The translations under genes and the position numbers were made by a program. The notes under the pieces are model-generated. The model was not told the DNA's origin. It was given only the letters and a program-made list of their open reading frames with translations, and did not search any database. Shown piece after piece: positions 29,501 to 36,853 of a DNA stretch of 64,000 nt. The DNA comes from Flammeovirga sp. SJP92 (lineage in GTDB: Bacteria; Bacteroidota; Bacteroidia; Cytophagales; Flammeovirgaceae), in the NCBI RefSeq assembly GCF_001583495.1, contig NZ_LQAQ01000112.1, positions 62,001 to 126,000 of the forward strand, given 5' to 3'. Numbering within the stretch: position 1 is the first letter of the stretch; each line of letters opens with the position of its first letter.

Positions 29501-31485
29501 ATTTGCAAAAGGAATTCCCTGAAATCTACGGTGTTCAGACCAAGGTGAAAGACATTATCATCAGCTATGATTTTGAAGGTGAGAAACCTACTTATTCAGG
29601 ATCAATTGTCTTAGATGCTTCATTGAAAGAAGATAAATATTTATACAAAGATCTTGTAATGCTGAAAAAAGGAGTAGGTGGTACAATCAGTATTGATCTG
29701 GATTCTGAAGTGGACGGAGGATTAAAAGACTTCAACCTAAGCAAAATCAAGGACTTCAATATTGTGATGATTAAGAAGGAGAAACAAATTGCCATCTTTA
29801 CTGGAAGTATCTCTAATCAGGGAATTATGAGCGGTAAATTTGCGGTTACACAACCTCAGTCAGTTTCAATGAATAGCTTCAATGCCACTTTAAATCAATT
29901 TGATGTAGATGCCGATTATAATCTAAATACGGAAGAATTTACATTCAAATCAGGTAATGGTGAATTATTAGTAAGCGGTATTCAAGGTTTAGATGGAGAT
30001 GTAATTTTGAGTTTGGAGTACAATCAGCAAAACTTATTGGCAGGGTTAAGTACTAAAACGAAGAGTTTGAAATTCTGTAAGCTTGATGTGAAGAACCCTG
30101 CATTTGAATTTACATTAGATGACAATCTTGATCTTAAGAAAATTGAAGGTAGCTTTGGCGTAAAACCTGAAGGAATGTCTTCTGAATTGACGTTGAAAGA
30201 TTTGGTGATTGAAGAAGGTAAAGTGAAAACTGTGAAAGGTAAGGCCAACGTATCTTACAAAAACTTCAGATTTGATATTTTATCTGCCGCATACACTGCT
30301 CAAACAGGCTTGAACATGAATGCTAAAGTATTACTTGGTGATTCTTATGTGAAAGTTGATAAGTTTAAAGTGGGATTAGATGGTGCTGTTTCAGTAGGTA
30401 AAGCTTCGGGTGATTTGAATAAATCATTAATGGCAATCAAGTTTGAAGCAACCTTTAAAGAAAACCAATTTGCAGGTACATTTGATGCAACAGTCTCTAA
30501 GAAACTGAGCATCTCGGGAGCAGTAGATATGGGTACAAGTGATTGTGATAACTGTAATGAAAACAACAAGTTCGTATACGGGTATTATAAATTGACAGTC
30601 GGAGCACCAATTCCAATCTTTACAGGTGTTTCTATCTCGAAACTTGGAGGGCAGTTTGGTTATAACTACTATATTGATTTTGCCAAAGGCGATAAACTAG
30701 GTACACCACAGTATGGTAAATACATTGCTGGTTTCTCATTTGGATTACAAGATCAGGCCGGTATCGTTGAGTTTGCCGTAGATCCAGCGGTTTATTCATG
30801 GGGAAATAGAACGGCCATGCTTCACTTAAATGGTACGATTAAATCTCCTAAAGTAAATCCAATTTTTGACGGTAGAGCAAGTATGACATTAAACCTTCCA
30901 AGTTATGATATTGAAGGAGTATTAGCCGCTAAGATCAATATCCCAGCGAAAAGTGGATTTATCTTTAAAGCAAATCAAGATATTGACTATTCTATCACTT
31001 CAACGAAGACTACATTCAGCACAAATGAGATGAATGCGAAGATCTTTAACCAAGTGGACTTCATCGGTAACTTCTCGAATGAAAGAACATTTAATTCATC
31101 AGGTGTTTTATTGAAAGCAGATGGTAGTTTGAGTGGTAAGTTGATTTATGAGTACAATGGAGAATATTCTACTTCGGTATTAGGCAACTCGATTGACTGT
31201 AAGTTTAGCTTCAATATAGACGGTCAAATCAATACATCTTTTGATGATCAGAAATTCAAAACAGATCTAATCGCTGTAAATGTGGGAGCATCAGCAGACG
31301 TGGTGGTCGATACTTATTTTGGTAAAGTAGAACCAACATTATCCATCTCAGCAACAGGTAAATTTATGCCAGTGAATACAGATTGGAAATTAGATACTTC
31401 ATATAACCTGACAATCGGTATTTCAGGACACACTGAAACCTTCTCAGGTACTTATACTAAAACATTTGGTTCGGTCAATGAATAG
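23572..31485 (+). CDS. Giant TANFOR-domain protein with 388-residue internal repeats
   Basis: I start at 23572 (MIKKLILLLLTF, a normal signal peptide ending VNAQ) rather than at an ATG 27 bases upstream; this gives 2,637 residues. Order: TANFOR-like domain (~20-170, with RYPVQATLMLNAPYPVRLSEY less its last residue as signature and ILSDPPLL closing); a strand-rich domain; FN3-like (~288-385); an acidic Ala/Lys/Glu coiled coil (~490-630); then a long beta-rich region (~745-2330) of repeated 388-residue units. It ends in a Gly/aromatic beta segment resembling the gene at the window start. No T9SS tail is found. TANFOR proteins are Bacteroidota surface proteins of unknown function. The alternating-strand repeat suggests an extended fibre or groove, but that is inference. 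Confidence 0.88.
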   Translation: MIKKLILLLLTFVTLQSVNAQRYPVQATLMLNAPYPVRLSEYSQIGSSKVQANIWLKDLSQQDIPVRFKLRIENKQKRLILETKPTYLPDPIHLIGGQAEMFDGTELGSYFELNNLRAVSGSTSSIVNNGGKLPDGNYVFSLEVLEYYTGRKISNTSMYQCFIILSDPPLLLMPYENQKVVASDPQFVNFSWNPRHLTSPNRPQNVTYRFQVVEILRENQPAGDAFSNTRPIIDEEGVMTPAYQVGVMDTPLEPGNKYAWRVQAYDEDELGLLKNDGWSEPRIFQFGDACRVCEKFAVANTTPSRIEVEWTGDFSHNNWEVRYRRKTKEGEEVLPWSTKEFLADLGNVKPLTPGTAYELQVRGVCSGDRYGEWSEIISASTEEQPERTYKCEGGEFLISWENSDPLNEPLNVGEKFTAGDFDVTVVEDEFKDGKHTGNGMIRINAFNKVFFTVEYEDLVINTDYQLIEGEAYVTGSDTDIIDPDLAAAIMDGLDKLDQVLAEAEKAAEFVENVFDNLPDEIKEELNKLKDEVSSTKDALDEAKDVLKEAKKSGDEDAIAASEQSVELAKQAKADAKASNKQAINKALQHIKEEFKKGLTAIGKLEKNIQSTLSEEEKSKRVVLVTEGMTLGEDILSFFNMLDGQSQQPDDLNDYKDVTDDEALLAIYNEIHDGATIIDGGGVSDLPTAIENVRKAVWAYKIRFEKYSDEAAGEENAEDGSDSTEDNTEEDIIVANLDIGKDIKKGDEVKFGPIAIALTEDPTLLSEAEDVCKYELKNVTFKLPFENEYVGEYSIDISEANLVYELYCSTEKLKSASISWSDNNGKDVSLGFINSKVKKLDLSLDDKGKLSGGVDLTANLPADKTLLSAVVVKKGFGGDFTFNYTTTTDYFEGDFDFANLSSLNVDYVRGDKVIASIKDATLSNKASLEADLSLSDPVSFTYKGLTMSLKEFDASFIISVKDTITFKTLTSTIGIDKIPGIPTSFDVKGELKDGNITASIQNLEKLQFYGVQIETKQLSAEFDKHFDYVGLKGKDIAGSYSKTIEGKLFEGDFTIEKLEMKADSLTKLEMKGSLNYGDLASLTLTNGMYIPSMKSIKLDADVKANTAEEDNAVDLSFRSIMIDEEGEITLGAAGGEALFTYGPLKVEFLQPIQDITEVVKAQAIVTVSIQDSTYQDSVKVTTDIEYQQLDGELIYVKAIASNQNIPLPDVYDIESKVTGFDLVYKKENEVTDISGSVTFNGNLTEDKLYREGTIILKKGLDGTFKYNVAYNSVSSERIYGSFDLVGLKNINVDFKKEDKVFAKIKNAAVTEKGIVKADIAMTEKVQYKDHGVDVTLNTLKGKINYDMKKKDFSVLNVTGEGVISNLPGTTAQMKVSLGMTTNKITGAIKDLEKLEFYGVEMESKLLSASFDHHFNFLGFKGKDIAGTYNRTIDGKLFKGDFLIKNLEIKGDSLKNLEMTGAMSYGDLASMTLTNGRYIAHQKSIKLDADVKANTTNSDNSVDLTFKSIMIDQNGDVSIGSAGGEALFTYGPMRVEFLQPLQDLSEKVKAQAIVTVSIQDSTYQDSVKVTTEVEYQQRGGELIYVKAIASNQNIPLPDVYDIESKVTGFDVVYKNENEVMDISGSVTFNGNLTEDKSYREGTIILKKGLDGTFKYNVAYTSADPSELYGGFDLVGLKKINIDFKKDNKVFAKINNAAITDKGMVKADIVTTEKVEYKENGLDVTLTSLKGKINYNLKKKSFKVLNVTGAGVISNLPGTSTQMKIGLGMTSNKITGKIKDLDSLNIYGINMEAKKLSASFSDEFKLLSVSGKDLQSSYSKEINGNKLQGKLNIKEFLYNKDSLRKFEGDGTVSYANFAKVTLSAGSYNFEDRAIEFAASIDVEANQDNQVSTTIDKVIIKENGDYEIGEISVDALAQFGPVKVKFAKEPSNKSKITKVEAEVSLLVKKGKVDKNLTFKTEVEYKKDKNKGFTYLKVDAKDLQKEFPEIYGVQTKVKDIIISYDFEGEKPTYSGSIVLDASLKEDKYLYKDLVMLKKGVGGTISIDLDSEVDGGLKDFNLSKIKDFNIVMIKKEKQIAIFTGSISNQGIMSGKFAVTQPQSVSMNSFNATLNQFDVDADYNLNTEEFTFKSGNGELLVSGIQGLDGDVILSLEYNQQNLLAGLSTKTKSLKFCKLDVKNPAFEFTLDDNLDLKKIEGSFGVKPEGMSSELTLKDLVIEEGKVKTVKGKANVSYKNFRFDILSAAYTAQTGLNMNAKVLLGDSYVKVDKFKVGLDGAVSVGKASGDLNKSLMAIKFEATFKENQFAGTFDATVSKKLSISGAVDMGTSDCDNCNENNKFVYGYYKLTVGAPIPIFTGVSISKLGGQFGYNYYIDFAKGDKLGTPQYGKYIAGFSFGLQDQAGIVEFAVDPAVYSWGNRTAMLHLNGTIKSPKVNPIFDGRASMTLNLPSYDIEGVLAAKINIPAKSGFIFKANQDIDYSITSTKTTFSTNEMNAKIFNQVDFIGNFSNERTFNSSGVLLKADGSLSGKLIYEYNGEYSTSVLGNSIDCKFSFNIDGQINTSFDDQKFKTDLIAVNVGASADVVVDTYFGKVEPTLSISATGKFMPVNTDWKLDTSYNLTIGISGHTETFSGTYTKTFGSVNE
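25800..30560 (+). repeat. Tandem 388-residue protein repeat (partial, three full, partial)
   Basis: Equivalent L-x-F/I-Y-G-V/I codons start at 26584, 27748 and 28912, exactly 1,164 bases (388 codons) apart; the next equivalent is at 30067 (385 codons). Units 26584-27747 and 27748-28911 are very similar in protein (shared phrases such as AQAIVTVSIQDSTYQDSVKV, NQNIPLPDVYDIESKVTGF) and in DNA, with differences mostly at third codon positions. Unit 28912-30066 is diverged. A partial diverged copy precedes (from ~25800) and another follows (to ~30560). Confidence 0.9.
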
Positions 31486-31489
31486 GAAT

Positions 31490-33268
31490 ATGAAAAAGAG
31501 CTTATTAATTATATACATCTTATTTTTTGTTCAGATGTTTTCATTTGGACAGAGTAATTATACACTCTTAGGTGAGGTAGATAAAAACAACAAGGTGTCT
31601 TTACTTTGGTACGTAGATAACTATGACCAGAACTTGCAGGGCGTTGTTTTTAAGAAAAAAGTCAACAATGAAAGCGATTGGTCTGTATTGAATACAGACC
31701 CGCTTTTGCAGTTTAATGCAAGTTCAAAAAGCCTGGACAATATCAGCAACAATAGAGCTGTAATCAGAGAAGTAGAAACGGTGAGGAATCAGATGATTAA
31801 TTCAAATGACCCTAATAACGCTTTGAATGAAGTAGACCAAGCCTCTCTGATCAATTATTTGACTGAATCACCGAGCAATGTCAATCTACTTTTGACCATG
31901 TTTATGTATGATTATGCAGTAGCAATGATTTATGGTTTTGGTTATGAAGATTATGAAATCAAGAAAAACCAAGAAGTAGAATACGGCTTATTTACAGTGG
32001 TCAATGGTCAAGAATCTCCTCAGGCAGTGGCTACTTTTAAAGCCAACACTTCTGATGAATTAGATTTAACGGTACCTCCAAAGTCTGAAAAAATTAAAAG
32101 ACAAGGAAGAAAGATGTCATTGACGCTGGCATATGAAGGAGAGGCTTTGGATGAGAAATTGACCTTTGTGGGTTTTGATATTTGGAGAAAAGTAAATGGT
32201 AAAAATAGAACAAAGCTGACACCTAAAACAATCTGGCTGAATAAAGAAGATAAAATCAGAACGCTTTATTATACAGATGAAGGCATCAATCAAGACAACG
32301 ATTACACCTATGAAATTGTACCTGTTTCTATCTTTAAAAATACAGGAAAACCCACTGAATTGGAATGGTCAAAGAACAAAGACTTATCCTTGATCAAACC
32401 TATCATCACCAATGATCAAAACAACGCAACAGACTTTGTGGAAGAAGGAGTGGAGCTGAAATGGGAATTGCCAGAAGTGATCAATGATCAATTAAGAGGG
32501 TTTGTGATTCAAAGAAAAATTGATGATCAGGATTTTGAAACAATTTCAGATACATTATCCAACACCGAAAGAGAATATAAGGACAACAACATCAAAGCCA
32601 TTGATTACAAAGTCACCTACCGATTGGTCGTAAAGCCTATTGACAGCTATGAGTTATGGAGTAATGACTTAAAACTCTACTATTCACCAAGTTTAATACT
32701 CTCAGAGGAGGAGAAAAACTTGACATTGGAACCTGCCATAGAAAATAATGAAGTGGTGGTGAAAATGAAGTGGAATCCAAGTAAAGAATTAGAAGGCAAA
32801 GCAAAAGGTTATGTCATCTATTGTGATCGATCAGGAGGAATTTTAGCAAGAGAGCGTTCTATTGGATTTGTTGAGCGTTCAGACTATATCTATAAAGTAG
32901 AAGGAGTAGCAGGAAAGACCTATACTTTTGCCGTCAAATATGCTGATGAAAACGAACTGGTATACGACTATACCGATACGGTAAAAGTAATATTACCAAC
33001 TCCAGAACTCCCTAAGGTAAATATCTGGCCTTTCTCAGTCAATGGAACAAGTATCAACCTAGAATGGGAATATCCTCAAGACATAGAAGACATCAGAGAA
33101 TTTACACTTTATGTCAATGGAGAAGAGTATTCTAAAATACCTAAAGAGGACAGAAATATTACTTTAGAGAACCTGGAACAAGGGACTTATAAGTTCACAA
33201 TCAAAGCATCAACCATCTACAATGTAGAGAGTGATCTCTCAAAAGTCAGAACCTTAAAGGTGCTTTAA
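31490..33268 (+). CDS. Secreted fibronectin type III-like protein, partner of giant TANFOR protein
   Basis: The frame is open with ATGs at 31466, 31478 and 31490. I choose 31490 (MKKSLLIIYILFFVQ, signal peptide ending FSFGQ), 4 bases after the previous stop; 31478 is possible and would overlap it. The 592-residue protein begins with a beta domain (YTLLGEVDKNNKVSLLWYV) and a helical insert (~55-135), followed by three to four FN3-like modules marked by VELKWELPE, VVKMKWNPS and INLEWEYPQ. The overall design matches the FN3 protein at 2874-4967, which opens with a similar VKLRWAP strand and also follows a giant protein. No sorting tail. Likely a structural partner; a hairpin follows the stop. 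Confidence 0.82.
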   Translation: MKKSLLIIYILFFVQMFSFGQSNYTLLGEVDKNNKVSLLWYVDNYDQNLQGVVFKKKVNNESDWSVLNTDPLLQFNASSKSLDNISNNRAVIREVETVRNQMINSNDPNNALNEVDQASLINYLTESPSNVNLLLTMFMYDYAVAMIYGFGYEDYEIKKNQEVEYGLFTVVNGQESPQAVATFKANTSDELDLTVPPKSEKIKRQGRKMSLTLAYEGEALDEKLTFVGFDIWRKVNGKNRTKLTPKTIWLNKEDKIRTLYYTDEGINQDNDYTYEIVPVSIFKNTGKPTELEWSKNKDLSLIKPIITNDQNNATDFVEEGVELKWELPEVINDQLRGFVIQRKIDDQDFETISDTLSNTEREYKDNNIKAIDYKVTYRLVVKPIDSYELWSNDLKLYYSPSLILSEEEKNLTLEPAIENNEVVVKMKWNPSKELEGKAKGYVIYCDRSGGILARERSIGFVERSDYIYKVEGVAGKTYTFAVKYADENELVYDYTDTVKVILPTPELPKVNIWPFSVNGTSINLEWEYPQDIEDIREFTLYVNGEEYSKIPKEDRNITLENLEQGTYKFTIKASTIYNVESDLSKVRTLKVL

Positions 33269-33293
33269 TAAAAGAAAATTAAGCCTTATTATT

Positions 33294-33333
33294 ATGGTCT
33301 GTAAGATAAAATTAATTATGTCTTACGGACCAT
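33294..33333 (+). terminator. Hairpin after the second surface operon
   Basis: A 13-bp stem (33294-33306 with 33321-33333, one G-T pair, 14-base loop) starts 25 bases after the FN3 gene stop. It lacks a long T run (only atttgtt follows), so it may be a weak terminator or an mRNA-stabilising structure. Confidence 0.5.
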
Positions 33334-33458
33334 ATTTGTTATATGGGTTGTGTTTTGATACATTCTCTTATGTAGAGAGTATTTCTTCTGATATGAAACA
33401 AAAGATATCTACTGAATTTATAGGAAGCAACAAACAAATTAATAGCATAGAATAAATT

Positions 33459-34157
33459 ATGAAAAAGTATAATTTAGGGTATAAAAGGGGTTCTGAAGAG
33501 TATGTTTATGGGAATTTGTCAGGAGGATCTGTTGTAGGTAAAGAATTATTTTATGACAGTTGTAGAGGAGCAGGAGGGCGAAAATTTTTGTCAGATGAGG
33601 TTTCATTTAATTATATAACTCCATTTACTTTATCTGAATTTGATGAAAGAGAACTAAAATTACGTGAATTTGAGTCATTAGATGGAGGTCCATTTGCTTG
33701 TCAAATATATGTCTTTTCAATTAGGATGTATAATCTTTTGACGCAGTTTAATTTAATGGAACATCGAGTCTTTGATGGTAGAATATTATTTGGAGAGCAA
33801 ATGATAGATGTAAAATGTATTCAATTTTTATTTTGTTCAGTTGAAAATTATTTTGATTTTAATTATTCTACTTTCAAAATTAAATCTAGTAAATTAACTA
33901 TTAATAATGTTAAAAATACTTTCAAGACATTACCAGAATTAACAGCAAAATATAGCAAAGAATATGGTATGAAGCTTAGATGGAGGTTTGAAAAAGCTGT
34001 TATGAAACCTAGTTTTAGAGAAATAGATATGTGTTACAATGGTGGAAATGAATTTTATATAAGCGAACGCTTGAAGGATGCATTAGAAGAAGCAAACTTT
34101 GAAGGCTTACAATTCAAAGAATGTGAAGTTAATTTCGAATACTCAGACGAACAATAG
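33459..34157 (+). CDS. Putative Imm11/DUF1629-type immunity protein
   Basis: A 232-residue soluble protein without signal peptide. Its C-terminal part reads F-Y-I-S-E-R-L-K-D-A-L-E-E-A-x-F-E-G-L-Q-F, which resembles the closing motif of the Imm11 (DUF1629, MXAN_0049-like) immunity family. That motif is my only family evidence. Immunity proteins of this class neutralise polymorphic toxins. No toxin gene is present next to it, so it would be an orphan. The next gene begins 1 base after the stop. Family assignment is moderate and the gene itself is likely real. Confidence 0.55.
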   Translation: MKKYNLGYKRGSEEYVYGNLSGGSVVGKELFYDSCRGAGGRKFLSDEVSFNYITPFTLSEFDERELKLREFESLDGGPFACQIYVFSIRMYNLLTQFNLMEHRVFDGRILFGEQMIDVKCIQFLFCSVENYFDFNYSTFKIKSSKLTINNVKNTFKTLPELTAKYSKEYGMKLRWRFEKAVMKPSFREIDMCYNGGNEFYISERLKDALEEANFEGLQFKECEVNFEYSDEQ

Positions 34158-34158
34158 C

Positions 34159-34731
34159 ATGCCAATTTCTTTAGATATAGTTCCTTTTAAATCTATAGAA
34201 GGTAATTCATGGCGAGATTTTGGAGAATGTTACCAACATATATACAATGATCCTTCTTTACTCCAAGAAGGAAGAATTGAATTTATGATGCAACCAAAAA
34301 AGTGGGATGAAAGAATCACTTTAGAAAGTAATCAACACCTGATGGTGAAAGACTATCATCTCCCCATTCGAATACAAATAATAAAATATAAAGGAGCTCC
34401 AGAATTTCCTCATTTATATTGGTTAGATGCAACAGATTTGGGAAATGCTACATGGAAAGACTTAGAGGTATTTTGTGAAACTTGGAAAACCCATGAAACC
34501 ATCATCAAAATTTCAACAGGAGATATTCAAAAATTAGAAGGGAAAAAGGTATTAGTAGCACTTTTACTGACCTTTTTAGAATTATTTGATGGGTATTTAA
34601 GAGTACCTATTATGGATGTTGATCAAAACTTTTGGAAGCATTTTACACCAAATACTTCAGCTGGTTATTTCAGAAAGGACTATTTGGAAGAGATGTATTT
34701 GGATATTATAGATGATATCTTGGATAGATAG
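34159..34731 (+). CDS. Hypothetical cytoplasmic protein, partner of the immunity-like gene
   Basis: I start at 34159 (MPISLDIVPF), 1 base after the previous stop; an upstream ATG at 34099 would overlap the preceding gene by 59 bases. The protein is 190 residues, soluble, acidic at the C-terminus (LDIIDDILDR) and rich in Trp (WRDFGE, KKWDERIT, YWLDATDLG, ATWKDLE). I do not recognise a family. Its tight coupling to an Imm11-like gene suggests it may be another immunity-type protein, by position only. Confidence 0.6.
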   Translation: MPISLDIVPFKSIEGNSWRDFGECYQHIYNDPSLLQEGRIEFMMQPKKWDERITLESNQHLMVKDYHLPIRIQIIKYKGAPEFPHLYWLDATDLGNATWKDLEVFCETWKTHETIIKISTGDIQKLEGKKVLVALLLTFLELFDGYLRVPIMDVDQNFWKHFTPNTSAGYFRKDYLEEMYLDIIDDILDR

Positions 34732-34864
34732 TCTTTTAATCTACCTTCTAGAACCTCATTTGGAAACTTTTTCTGTATTTTTGAGTTTTTTTGTTACTGT
34801 ATTGTAGAATGAAGTCAAACTGAGCTTAATATATAGTAATACATTACCTTAATTTACTATAAAA

Positions 34865-34910
34865 AATCCCTTTGTCTCACTTATTATCAGAGTGAAGCAA
34901 GGGGATTGTT
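34865..34910 (+). terminator. Terminator-like hairpin
   Basis: A 17-base arm (34865-34881) pairs with 34891-34907 over almost all positions (two mispairs and one G-T), with a 9-base loop and a short T stretch after it. It lies 134 bases after the hypothetical gene ending at 34731. Confidence 0.5.
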
Positions 34911-34944
34911 TTATGAAAAAATATTTGATTTTTTAAAACAGTAC

Positions 34945-35082
34945 GTAAGTCCTAGCATGTACAGAGTATAAGTCCTTCCTTGTACACTATGTAAGTCCTA
35001 GCATGTACAGAGTTTAAGTGCTGTTATGTACGGAGTGTAAGTCCTAGCACTTGCATGGTGTAAATGCTAGGACTTAGCTCCC
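34945..35082. repeat. 23-bp tandem repeat array, six units
   Basis: Six units of exactly 23 bases start at 34945, 34968, 34991, 35014, 35037 and 35060. The consensus begins GTAAGTCCTAGCATGTACAG. Units 1 and 3 are identical and the others diverge. The last unit carries the reverse complement of the core, giving a perfect 11-bp inverted repeat (35039-35049 with 35065-35075, 15-base loop). There are no spacers, so it is not CRISPR. Confidence 0.85.
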
Positions 35083-35364
35083 TTATTGCTTTAATTATAT
35101 GAATTAAAAAAAGCCATTAAGTACTTATCAAGTATTTTCACGGTTTATTACTTCATCAATAGTCCATATTTAAGCCGTAGGCTATTGAAGAAGGAGAGTA
35201 TAATAGAACTACAGATTAACAGTTTACAATGTCTCTTTTAAAATCAACAATAACTTAATATAACTAATTGTATTCAATGTTGTATAACTGATAATTATTT
35301 CCTTCATTTGCGTACCAATTCTAAAAACTAATGATAATTTCTTCTATCGAATTTTTTAAAGGAA

Positions 35365-36540
35365 ATGAAAACCAGTCTATTAAAACTTTTTGTACTTGCG
35401 GGCATTACGATGCTTGCTAGTTGCCGATTAAATGAGAACCTCAACGATTTTTCTTCAAGAACTATAACCAATCCGCTTCAACTTAATTTTGATGGATATA
35501 CGACAGAAGGACTAGATTTTGGTCTTTATTGGTTTGATGAGAATCACAATTCAACTCCTGCATTTGACATGCAAACGCAAGTGCAACGTCAGGTAGGGAG
35601 TAGTTTCTATGATGCCTCAAAACCAACAGTTATTTTTTTTCATGGGTGGCAACCCTTAACTAATGGAGGAAGAGAAGATTTTCTTTTTGATGATGATGCT
35701 CTTTCTATGCAAATCAATACAACAGAACAATGGAAGCGTGACGGTTGGAACGTTGCTATATTTTATTGGAACCAATTTGCTGATGAACTAGAAGTAAAAA
35801 ATGCTGAAGCAAAAATTTGGTCTTCAGAAGGGCCTCGCAGTATGAGGTACAAGAAAGCAAATGGTTCCTATGTAGAGAGTAATTTTGATATGTCTGTATC
35901 AGAAATCGCTTTTCACCAATTAAATCAAATTTTACCAGCAAATACATCGAATAATATTCGTTTTGTAGGCCATTCTTTAGGGAGTCAATTAGCCACAGCC
36001 ATTGCTTACAAGTTTTCGAAAGAAAATCCAATTGCTTTAAAAAGGCTAGAATTGTTAGATCCGTTTTGGAGTAGAGGGGGCAAGAGCTACTTGTCAGACT
36101 ATAACAAGGATGGCCAAGATGATTTTGTTGGAGAAGTAAGCCGTTGGTATGTCAAGGAAATGATTACCAAGGACAACTTGGCAGTGACATGGTACAGATC
36201 ATCAGGTATAGCTGATCTTGGTGTTGGTGATAAAAACAGACCAATGGAAGAATTAGTAGCTTTGGTGAACATGAGATTTTGGTACTTAAATGGCCTTCAA
36301 ATACCAGATAAACACGTTTATTCTCGTCATCATTACTTCTTTTCTAAGTCATTTGAAGCTCCAGTCGAATGTACTATCAGCTGGTGGAACCGTTCTAAAA
36401 CAGGTAATGTCGCCGCTTCAGCCAACACAACTGATCAAAGAATCCGAGAAATGATGGGTAATCGTTATCATTGGGATCAGGTAGAAGGACGTTATACAGT
36501 AACTCCTGAAGACGATTGGTTCGAAAGAAAGTCGTACTAA
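35365..36540 (+). CDS. Lipoprotein lipase-like alpha/beta hydrolase
   Basis: A 391-residue protein with a lipoprotein signal: hydrophobic residues 7-16 and lipobox L-A-S-C with Cys20. The catalytic features of a pancreatic lipase-type alpha/beta hydrolase are visible: an oxyanion-hole HGW (residues 93-95), the nucleophile elbow G-H-S-L-G with Ser204, and LELLDPFW as the likely strand carrying the catalytic Asp. His candidates lie near HVYSRHHYF. It probably hydrolyses lipid or other esters at the cell envelope; the substrate cannot be read from sequence. It stands alone on the + strand and is followed by a long hairpin. Confidence 0.75.
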   Translation: MKTSLLKLFVLAGITMLASCRLNENLNDFSSRTITNPLQLNFDGYTTEGLDFGLYWFDENHNSTPAFDMQTQVQRQVGSSFYDASKPTVIFFHGWQPLTNGGREDFLFDDDALSMQINTTEQWKRDGWNVAIFYWNQFADELEVKNAEAKIWSSEGPRSMRYKKANGSYVESNFDMSVSEIAFHQLNQILPANTSNNIRFVGHSLGSQLATAIAYKFSKENPIALKRLELLDPFWSRGGKSYLSDYNKDGQDDFVGEVSRWYVKEMITKDNLAVTWYRSSGIADLGVGDKNRPMEELVALVNMRFWYLNGLQIPDKHVYSRHHYFFSKSFEAPVECTISWWNRSKTGNVAASANTTDQRIREMMGNRYHWDQVEGRYTVTPEDDWFERKSY

Positions 36541-36853
36541 TCTGACTGATACTCTTATTCACCCAGTTCTATTACTCTTAAATAGAAATTATCATTGGTT
36601 TACTGGGTGGGTAAGAGTTGTTTTTAGTTAGCGATAAATAAAAAATCAATAATTATTACATCTAGAATCTAGGATATTTGTGATAACATCAAGAGCACAC
36701 GCAAATGATACAACCCTTAAATTTTACTAGTAGTTTTTATAATTTAAAGTTTGTTAGTGATTACCAGGCCTTGACATTTTTGCTTCATTTTGTGTTAAGT
36801 CAAAAATGAAGAAGAGAGTAGGTCCTATAAAATCTTGTAGAAAGGTTGATTGG
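36541..36853. other. Gene-free stretch between convergent genes
   Basis: This 313-base gap separates the lipase-like gene (+) from the Rpn-like gene (-). It contains the hairpin at 36552-36617 and a 9-bp stem (36783-36791 with 36803-36811) about 40 bases beyond the Rpn stop, which may terminate that gene. No other feature is seen. Confidence 0.6.
36552..36625 (+). terminator. Terminator-like hairpin after the lipase-like gene
   Basis: A 16-base arm (36552-36567) pairs with 36602-36617 with two G-T pairs; the loop is 34 bases. A short T-rich stretch (ttgttttt) follows. It begins 12 bases after the stop. Confidence 0.6.

Larger units (their letters stand above)
34732..35364. other. Gene-free stretch with terminator and tandem repeats
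   Basis: A 633-base gap between the immunity-like pair and the lipase-like gene. It holds a terminator-like hairpin (34865-34907), a six-unit 23-bp tandem array (34945-35082) and about 280 bases of AT-rich sequence before the lipase-like start, in which I see no convincing Bacteroidota -33/-7 promoter and no gene. Confidence 0.7.

Noticed and set aside
33294-33455. Possible 45- to 53-codon small ORF just before the Imm11-like gene
   Set aside because: Its first part coincides with a 13-bp hairpin after the preceding operon, and the product shows no motif. A toxin remnant is possible but cannot be supported.
34945-35082. CRISPR array
   Set aside because: The 23-base units are directly adjacent without spacers, and no cas gene is in the window.
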